In this document: positions 58,796-64,000 of the stretch, in pieces
Position numbering within the stretch: position 1 is the stretch's first letter
Layout: the number at the start of each line of letters is the position of its first letter
DNA from: Methylomonas sp. EFPC3
GTDB lineage: Bacteria > Pseudomonadota > Gammaproteobacteria > Methylococcales > Methylomonadaceae
Direction of reading: 5' to 3'
DNA: 64,000 bases
Assembly (NCBI RefSeq): GCF_029643245.1
Contig: NZ_CP116398.1
Location: 3,224,001 to 3,288,000, forward strand
The notes under the pieces: generated by a model
Database searches by the model: none
The model's input: the letters and a program-made list of their open reading frames with translations, nothing else
What the model was told of the DNA's origin: nothing
Position numbers and translations under genes: made by a program

Positions 58796-59410
58796 TTAAT
58801 ACCATCCTGAAAGCTGTAAGTAACATGCTTGCGAAACCGCTTCTGGAGGAGTCCACCAGCGGGCAAGAGACATGCGTACTAAGGTGCCTGCTGGGATAAC
58901 ATCGACTGGCGGCTCTGTTCCAGCGTACGAAAAACAAGCATCATAGTCGAAGTTATAGTAGCGATATTTGTGCTTTTCAAATGCTTGGAAATGAAGTAGA
59001 TCAATATCCGATCTCCAAAAGCAAACGCTATGGTTTGGCACGTTTTGGGAATCAATGTAGGCGGCGTGACCGGTTGGCGTATGCAATGCTCCGTCGAAAA
59101 GTTTATCTATGCTTCCGTTGTATACATTGCAATTCTGCAATATGAAATTTTGTAAATCCGTACTTGCTAAAGTCGAGTAAAAAGTGCCACTTTGAACCAA
59201 AACGTCTTCAATGTGCGGGGCTGTAACCGTACTTCTAGGTAAATAATTTATATCCCAAATTTCCCCAACTCGATATGGAGCTGAGCCAAGTTGATTGCTT
59301 CCGTTTGACGTTAGAAGGCGTACACTTTCTTTACTGTCGATGTCGAAACCACCAATACATACGTTTCCTCCCTTCATTCTTGTGCGCGAAACAATCAAAA
59401 CGCTAGGCAT
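58796..59410 (-). CDS. Dual-OB-domain protein, third gene of a DUF488 operon
   Basis: 204 residues. N-terminal strand VLIVSRTRMKGGNVCIGGFD and the RLLTSNGSNQ ... YRVGEIWDI segment match dual-OB proteins found beside DUF488 genes; a second OB-like half carries a CFWRSDIDLLHF strand and ends in a RWW motif. Likely binds nucleic acid or nucleotide. It overlaps the upstream DUF488 gene by 8 bp. Function not established. Confidence 0.7.
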   Translation of the reverse strand: MPSVLIVSRTRMKGGNVCIGGFDIDSKESVRLLTSNGSNQLGSAPYRVGEIWDINYLPRSTVTAPHIEDVLVQSGTFYSTLASTDLQNFILQNCNVYNGSIDKLFDGALHTPTGHAAYIDSQNVPNHSVCFWRSDIDLLHFQAFEKHKYRYYNFDYDACFSYAGTEPPVDVIPAGTLVRMSLARWWTPPEAVSQACYLQLSGWY

Positions 59411-59897
59411 TCAATGCTCCTATGTGAGTTATGGGGATTTTTAAAGCGGCAGACAGCCAATCCGCAACAAGGACTCGATGACAAGCCTTTGGTGCGCCTT
59501 CCACGCAAAAAAAGCAAATGCGTGAATATGGTTCTAATTTCTTTTGTAATGCGAGCTCTGAGTTTTTACTTAGAATTTCCGCATTGTACAGCGATATAAA
59601 ACATTCAGACAGAGTGGACCGCTGTCTTTTTGTCGTGTTAGACGTAGCATCCGACGACTTTTGAGCATGACGAATCTCTGTTGTGGGGGCTAGTTCTTTC
59701 ATGTGAACATAAGCTATGTTCCGATTACGCAATTCGGCCTGAAGTGCAGTGGCATTTAAAAAAGCGTATTTTTTTCCGCGCATTCCGCGACGTTGCCGTA
59801 TATCGACCAAAACATCAATATTATTTTGGTTTAACTGGTCGAAAAAACTATCCCAAGTGTACCCGTAACCACCGATTGTGAAAATGTGTTCGATCAT
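59403..59897 (-). CDS. DUF488-family protein (second copy)
   Basis: 164 residues. DUF488 pattern: IFTIGGYGYTWDSFFDQLNQ, VDIRQRRG, then the C-terminal cysteine-histidine motif CFFCVEGAPKACHRVLVADWL. Related to but distinct from the next gene (185 residues); a paralogous pair with a shared CHR motif suggests an enzyme acting on nucleotides or RNA, unproven. Overlaps both neighbours by a few bases. Confidence 0.78.
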   Translation of the reverse strand: MIEHIFTIGGYGYTWDSFFDQLNQNNIDVLVDIRQRRGMRGKKYAFLNATALQAELRNRNIAYVHMKELAPTTEIRHAQKSSDATSNTTKRQRSTLSECFISLYNAEILSKNSELALQKKLEPYSRICFFCVEGAPKACHRVLVADWLSAALKIPITHIGALNA

Positions 59898-60451
59898 TTT
59901 GCAGCTTTAGCATATGAACCGCGTGAACGCGAAATAATCTGAGTCGACCCGAATATGTCATCTTGCCCCCCAGTCAAACGAGCAATCACCTCTTCCTGGT
60001 TTACATTTTTACCACTTTCGTCGATATGGACAATTTCGACACCGCGTTCTTTGAGTTCAGTGCCAATTAGTTTGCTTCGGTGACAATCTTGAGGCCGCAG
60101 TTCACTACACATGATAAAGGAAACTAACTTTTTATTATTGGCTGTAATTAGCCTCGAAATTCCGACTTGAAATTCGCGCGTTTCGGATAATTTGATGTAA
60201 TCGATTTTACCGTCCGAATCAAAATATTCGTCCGAAGAAGGCTTACCTCCCAGAGTATCACCCATGAAAACATAACGAATGCCGGCCTCTTTACAAAGCT
60301 TAAGCAACGACTCACGGCTAAATGATTGGTTGAACTTCGAATAAGGGCTACTACGGACATCAATAAGAAATTCGCAGTTCTTTGCTACCAATAGATTAAG
60401 AAAAGACTGCCATGATCGATTGCCGTAACCTATGCTGTATAAAGCGGTCAT
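59894..60451 (-). CDS. DUF488-family protein (first copy)
   Basis: 185 residues. LYSIGYGNRSWQSFLNLL, LIDVRSSPYSKFNQSFSRESL, YVFMGDTLGGKP and the end motif IMCSELRPQDCHRSKLIG are classic DUF488. First enzyme-like gene of the operon, 16 bp after a 50-residue membrane peptide. 4-bp overlap with the second DUF488 gene. Confidence 0.82.
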   Translation of the reverse strand: MTALYSIGYGNRSWQSFLNLLVAKNCEFLIDVRSSPYSKFNQSFSRESLLKLCKEAGIRYVFMGDTLGGKPSSDEYFDSDGKIDYIKLSETREFQVGISRLITANNKKLVSFIMCSELRPQDCHRSKLIGTELKERGVEIVHIDESGKNVNQEEVIARLTGGQDDIFGSTQIISRSRGSYAKAAK

Positions 60452-60467
60452 TGTCTCTCTCTAGGCT

Positions 60468-60620
60468 TTAACTAAATACTAAAATAAAAGCCGTAGAATT
60501 TACGGACAATGTCAAAGAAGCATTGGATCGAGCACAGATGTACTGTGCCCCTCCAGCGCCAACGAAAACCGACAGTACAACAACCCAACTTGTTAAGAGT
60601 TTTAAGTTGACTTTCTTCAT
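60468..60620 (-). CDS. Small membrane or exported peptide at the head of the DUF488 operon
   Basis: 50 residues from ATG 60620, preceded by a strong GGAGG 5 bases upstream. N-terminus MKKVNLKLLTS then a hydrophobic segment WVVVLSVFVGAGGAQYIC, i.e. a signal peptide or one membrane helix. The longer frame to 60713 lacks a good start. The 16-bp distance to the DUF488 genes suggests one transcript. Could be a leader or a small toxin-like peptide. Confidence 0.6.
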   Translation of the reverse strand: MKKVNLKLLTSWVVVLSVFVGAGGAQYICARSNASLTLSVNSTAFILVFS

Positions 60621-60942
60621 AGTTACCTCCTTGGTTTGAAGTGCTATGGGTACATTGTGGTGTTCATTGTTAGAGGGAATTCCACCCAACATTCGGACGG
60701 TCTTTTCAGTCATACGAATACTTTGATATTCAAGGCTGATCGAACTCTCGGTCTTCTCGCTCCAATGCTTCCTTAATAAATTGCAGTCCCAAAGTCTACT
60801 CTTTCAATAAGAGTCTGTAAATTTTCCTCGTCCTTCGCGATCGTTGCACCCGCAAAGCTCGACACAAGCTATTTTTGGCAGCGCACGTTATCGCATTTTT
60901 CCCGGATTGCTACTGATCTGCGGCGAACTCGCCAGAGCTCGT

Positions 60943-61077
60943 AGCTCCGATTAGCGAAAGCGTAATCGGAGGAATGAATTCGTAACATTCGTGCGATTAC
61001 GCTTCGCTAATCGCACCTACACAAACTGCCGGTTCAATATATCCGGTTATGAGTTGCAGTTTGCTGAAGCTGTTGTA
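60943..61077. repeat. REP-like hairpins and a hepT 3'-end remnant
   Basis: Two hairpins: CTCCGATTAGCG with CGTAATCGGAG (about 60943-60971), and GTGCGATTACGC with GCTAATCGCAC (about 60990-61016). From 60970 on, the sequence is nearly the same as 63375-63472, which covers the 3' end of the hepT gene; on the minus strand the end of a HepT frame (LQQLQQTATHNR) can be read at 61077-61045. The rest of 60714-60942 shows nothing. Confidence 0.65.
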
Positions 61078-61167
61078 GGGCCGTAGGATGATGGCATGGA
61101 CTCCTCCCCACCCCACGCCGTGTCATACTGCGCCAGAGAATTTAAACGGAGCGACGAGGAGTGCGAA

Positions 61168-62181
61168 ATGAATAGTAACGTGGTGGGTCTGGATACGGCA
61201 AAAAGCATTTTTCATCTGTACAGCCAGGCGGCGAACGACAGGCCGGTGAAAAAGAAACTGAGACGGGCAGAGATGCTGAGCTATTTCGCCAACTTGCCGG
61301 TTAGTCTGATTGGCCTAGAAGCTTGTGGCGGCGCTCACTACTGGGCGCGGGAGCTGACCAAACTCGGTCATGAAGTCGTGCTGCTGAATGCCAAGTTTGT
61401 GAAGGCTTTTGTAGTCGGCAACAAGAACGACTTTAACGATGCCGAAGCCATTTTCACGGCGGTCACCCGGCCCAACAAACGTAAGGTAGCGGTGAAAGAC
61501 GATGCTCAACAAGATATGCAGATGCTTCACCGCTTGCGCCAAGAACGGGTAGCCGAGCGCACGGCGCTGGCCAACCAGATGCGCGGTTTTCTGGCCGAGC
61601 GCGGCATCGTGCTGGCAACAGGCCTTAACAGCGTGCGCAAAGCCTTACCGCTGATTCTGGAAGACGCCGACAATGCACTGACGTCCACGGGCCGCGAATT
61701 GTTTGCCGAACAGTATCAGCGTCTGGTAGCCATCGACGCTGACATTAAGGCCCACGAGCAACGTATCAGCCGCTTATGCGAGCAAAATGCGCTGAGTAAA
61801 CGATTTCGGGACGTGCCGGGTGTTGGGCCGATCACCGCCACCATCCTGGCTTCGGACATTGGCGACGGCAAGGGCTATACCCGAGCACGTGATTACGCCG
61901 CCAGTCTGGGCGTGGTGCCCAGACAACACAGTAGTGGCGACAAACAGGTATTACTGGGGATTAGCAAACGCGGCAACCGCTACTTGCGCACCTTGTTGAT
62001 CCACGGTGCGCGATCAGTGCTAAAAGTGTGCAGCGGCAAGACCGATCCGCTGAGTCGCTGGCTGCAAGGTCTGATCGAACGACGAGGCTTCAACAAAGCC
62101 GCCGTGGCGCTGGCCAACAAGAATGCCCGGATACTCTGGGCGATGGCGACGCAGGGCAAAGCATACCGAGCGGGGGCATAA
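61168..62181 (+). CDS. IS110-family transposase
   Basis: 337 residues from ATG 61168 (an in-frame ATG at 61096 is less likely). N-terminal RuvC-like DEDD domain: VVGLDTAKSIFHLY, GLEACGGAHYWARE and NKNDFNDAEAI. The C-terminal transposase_20 domain has the RDVPGVGPITATILAS helix-hairpin-helix and the serine-containing end. Full length. IS110 elements use a bridge RNA from their noncoding end to choose targets. Element ends not fixed, but it follows a hepT remnant on the left. Confidence 0.92.
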   Translation: MNSNVVGLDTAKSIFHLYSQAANDRPVKKKLRRAEMLSYFANLPVSLIGLEACGGAHYWARELTKLGHEVVLLNAKFVKAFVVGNKNDFNDAEAIFTAVTRPNKRKVAVKDDAQQDMQMLHRLRQERVAERTALANQMRGFLAERGIVLATGLNSVRKALPLILEDADNALTSTGRELFAEQYQRLVAIDADIKAHEQRISRLCEQNALSKRFRDVPGVGPITATILASDIGDGKGYTRARDYAASLGVVPRQHSSGDKQVLLGISKRGNRYLRTLLIHGARSVLKVCSGKTDPLSRWLQGLIERRGFNKAAVALANKNARILWAMATQGKAYRAGA

Positions 62182-62196
62182 CCACCGTTCGATGCC

Positions 62197-62269
62197 GGGT
62201 TATCCACCCTTTGCCCAACGCCTCCACGCGAGGGAAGGGCTCCGGCGTCGGGCAAAGCGTGGATAACCC
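62197..62269. repeat. Long hairpin in the noncoding flank of the IS110 element
   Basis: 26-base arms (62197-62222 and 62244-62269, starting GGGTTATCCAC and ending GTGGATAACCC) pair at about 23 positions; a 21-base loop separates them. It lies 16 bp after the transposase stop. It could be a bridge-RNA element or a separate repeat. The rest of 62182-62692 holds only a doubtful short minus-strand frame. Confidence 0.6.
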
Positions 62270-62692
62270 TCAATCCGGTGTAGGGCAAGACAAACAGAGT
62301 TCAACAGATTGCGGAGGCAAGTAACTCAAAAGTGATGACATTCAACAGGTCAGACCGGTGCTTTTAAATCCCGTTCCGCGCATAGGTTCTTAAGAAACCG
62401 TTAGGATGATAGTGGAAAAAGCGCGCGGATAGATTCATCAGGGTCCGAAGGCCTATCAAGTACCTTCATCAAGAGACCGAATATATGGCTGCAATCTTGA
62501 TCTCTGTTGGAAACATCAATTTTGATAACACTTGGCTTGCAATTGGGGAGGAGTCCATATATGCGGTAAACAACGTGCACCGCATCGTTCGCGATTGGTG
62601 CGGTTCGTAAACTCACCATACCCTACAAATAAATCAAAGTCTGCCTATACCATAAAGCGTCGGCCCCCATAAAGCTCTATGACTAACCGGCT

Positions 62693-63025
62693 TTATTCAC
62701 CGAGCAACCGCCGCGCAAGCAAAGCCTGCATGTCCCGCCGTCCGTCGGCGATCAGATAAACATAGACTTGTCGGGCTATGATGCGATAGACGATGCGGTA
62801 GGGTTTGAAGAAGACTTGGCGGTATTCCTGTATCCCCAGCGCCGCAAGTTCTTTCGGGAAATTGCCGCGTTCCGGGAAACTCGCCAAGTCGTCCAGCGTT
62901 TGCAACAACTTGTCCAGGACGGCATCGGCATTGGCCGGCGTATCGAATTCGGCGATGTAGTCGTAAAGGCTTTCCAAATCCTGCTCGGCGCCGCGAGTCA
63001 GCAGCACTTGATAGGCAGCAGGCAT
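62693..63025 (-). CDS. RelE/ParE-family toxin
   Basis: 110 residues. YQVLLTRGAEQDLESLYDYIAEF at the N-terminus and YRQVFFKPYRIVYRIIARQVYVYLIADGRRDM at the C-terminus fit ParE-type plasmid stabilisation toxins. Start overlaps the antitoxin stop by one base (63025). Confidence 0.88.
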   Translation of the reverse strand: MPAAYQVLLTRGAEQDLESLYDYIAEFDTPANADAVLDKLLQTLDDLASFPERGNFPKELAALGIQEYRQVFFKPYRIVYRIIARQVYVYLIADGRRDMQALLARRLLGE

Positions 63026-63300
63026 CAGCGATTCGTCTTTTTCGCGCGCAGTCGGGCGGCGACTTCGGCCGCGGGTTTGGCGTTGCCGTCCGCAATGTCG
63101 CGGTTACCCAAGGCCAGAATTTTTAGCAGGGCCAGGGTTTCCTGGGTTTCTTCATAGGAGGCGACATCTTGCAACACCGCCTTGGCTTCGCCGTTTTGGG
63201 TAATGACCAAAGGTTCGCGGCATTCGGCCAGTTTTAATAACACTTCGGCGGCGTTGGCTTTCAGGTAACTGATGGGTTTGACTTGAGACGAGAAGCGCAT
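63025..63300 (-). CDS. Phd/YefM-family antitoxin
   Basis: 91 residues. N-terminal Phd/YefM DNA-binding fold: VKPISYLKANAAEVLLKLAE and PLVITQNGEAKAVLQDVASYEE. The charged C-terminal tail wraps the toxin. First gene of the pair. Confidence 0.9.
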   Translation of the reverse strand: MRFSSQVKPISYLKANAAEVLLKLAECREPLVITQNGEAKAVLQDVASYEETQETLALLKILALGNRDIADGNAKPAAEVAARLRAKKTNR

Positions 63301-63374
63301 GGAGGCACCGATGAATTTATAAAGGACTTAATATAGTCTTTTAATAGTCCGGCGACAAGTATCGAAATTGCTTA

Positions 63375-63472
63375 AGGAATGAATTCGTAACATTCGTGCG
63401 ATTAGGCTTCGTTAATCGCACCTACACAAGCTGCCGGCGGTTATGAGTTACGGTTTTCTGAAGCTGCTGTAG
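63375..63472. repeat. Second copy of the 60970-61077 repeat
   Basis: AGGAATGAATTCGTAACATT and the following hairpin match 60970-61032 with a few changes, and the tail covers the last codons of hepT. Confidence 0.65.
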
Positions 63473-63796
63473 CAAAGGCAGCAATTCGGGAATATCGGTT
63501 TGGATGATGCTCCATAGGGTATCGTTGTCGATGCCGAGATAACCATGAATCAATCGGTTGCGGGTGGCGATGATCATGCGCCAGGGTATTTGCGGATTGT
63601 TTTCGCGAATTTCGCCGGGAATATGGGTTGCGGCTTCGCCGATCAATTCCAGGTTGCGGACAGTGGCATCGTAGTTTAATCCGCTATCGATAAAGCGCTG
63701 CTGATCGAGGCCTTCGGTCTAAATGAGTACTTTTTCGGCAAACGTCAGCATATCGTCCTGATAAAAACGCCATTCGTGCGCGGCGGTTTCAGACAT
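63422..63796 (-). pseudogene. HepT (DUF86) toxin gene with an in-frame stop
   Basis: From ATG 63796 the frame reads MSETAAHEWRFYQDDMLTFA, meets TAG at 63719-63721 where a sense codon is expected, and continues as HepT (FIDSGLNYDATVRNLELIGE, then ATRNRLIHGYLGID, the R-x4-H-x-Y RNase motif). A single TAC/TAT-to-TAG change would explain it. The downstream piece from 63646 may still be translated. Overlaps the MntA gene by 8 bp. Confidence 0.8.
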
Positions 63797-64000
63797 CGAT
63801 GGCGTCCTTTTCGACGAATGGCCGCAATTCTGGGCGCAAGGCTTTATCGGTGACTAAATCCACCGGGCAACCCAACTGATCTTCCAGATAAAATTGCACT
63901 CCGAAATAACGGCTGGAGGTGGCGGGACCATCGAAGCCGACCAGAATGTCCACGTCGCTATTGTCCCCGGCTTCGTCGCGCGCTGTGGAGCCAAATAAAG
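63789..64000 (-). CDS. MntA-type nucleotidyltransferase antitoxin (5' end outside window)
   Basis: Ends at TGA 63789-63791; the visible C-terminal 69 residues start LFGSTARDEAGDNSDVDILV, the GSxxR-DxD motif of minimal nucleotidyltransferases, with the later acidic residue in PVDLVTD. Antitoxin partner of the broken HepT gene, which it precedes. Confidence 0.88.
   Translation of the reverse strand, partial: LFGSTARDEAGDNSDVDILVGFDGPATSSRYFGVQFYLEDQLGCPVDLVTDKALRPELRPFVEKDAIDV

Noticed and set aside
62401..62619. 72-codon minus-strand frame right of the IS110 element
   Set aside because: No support beyond being open; composition unlike neighbours.

Overview
The window looks like chromosomal DNA of a gammaproteobacterium, most likely a Methylomonas-like methanotroph. 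This is inferred from the overall protein character and the dnaN-recF-gyrB cluster; no 16S gene is present to confirm it. The right-hand third is a replication-origin neighbourhood. A dnaN-recF-gyrB block (42969-47678, minus strand) is followed by an oriC-like stretch with DnaA boxes and an AT-rich segment (47.7-48.3 kb). Two ParB parS sites lie at the end of recF. Housekeeping genes follow (ppgK, sdaA, a PAP2 phosphatase, a pectinacetylesterase-like hydrolase, rmuC).

The central feature is a 40.2-kb Tn7-like transposon, positions 2800-42965. Its right end abuts gyrB three bases after the stop codon. It is bounded by a matching 5-bp target duplication (TGTTT) and has repeated transposase-binding sites at both ends. 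Its core (28431-35892, minus strand) is tnsA-tnsB-tnsC-tniQ-tniQ2. The second, large tniQ is broken by an IS3-family element with a clean 3-bp duplication. Upstream of the core lie a small DNA-binding protein, two unknown proteins and an XRE regulator. No CRISPR array or cas gene is visible, so this does not look like a CRISPR-associated transposon.

The transposon carries two kinds of cargo. The left part (2.8-8.8 kb) has a LysR-controlled metabolic cluster (EthD-like protein, membrane-anchored periplasmic protein, PHB-depolymerase-like esterase), followed by gene wreckage around an IS3 element. The right part (8.8-42.9 kb) is a dense antiphage island. It contains a DUF4011-helicase-Vsr-DUF3320 protein, a BrxR/CapW-type WYL regulator, a complete Wadjet-like SMC operon (jetC-B-A-D), a two-gene dynamin system resembling Eleos/LeoBC-LeoA whose first protein ends in tandem NusA-like KH domains, a BglII-family restriction enzyme, and an Avs-like STAND ATPase with a Cap4-like nuclease domain. 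A second transposon left end sits at 8826, and an identical 66-bp sequence resembling an end of a different transposon family precedes both left ends. The 3' side of gyrB therefore appears to be a repeated insertion site. A type I methylase gene (hsdM) lies outside the left boundary and runs off the window.

The far right (55.5-64 kb) is a second accessory region: an orphan Wadjet JetA (DUF3375) coupled to rmuC, HEPN-MNT, HigBA and ParE/Phd toxin-antitoxin pairs, an operon of two DUF488 proteins plus a dual-OB protein headed by a small membrane peptide, an IS110-family element with a long hairpin beside it, and a decayed HepT-MntA pair at the edge.
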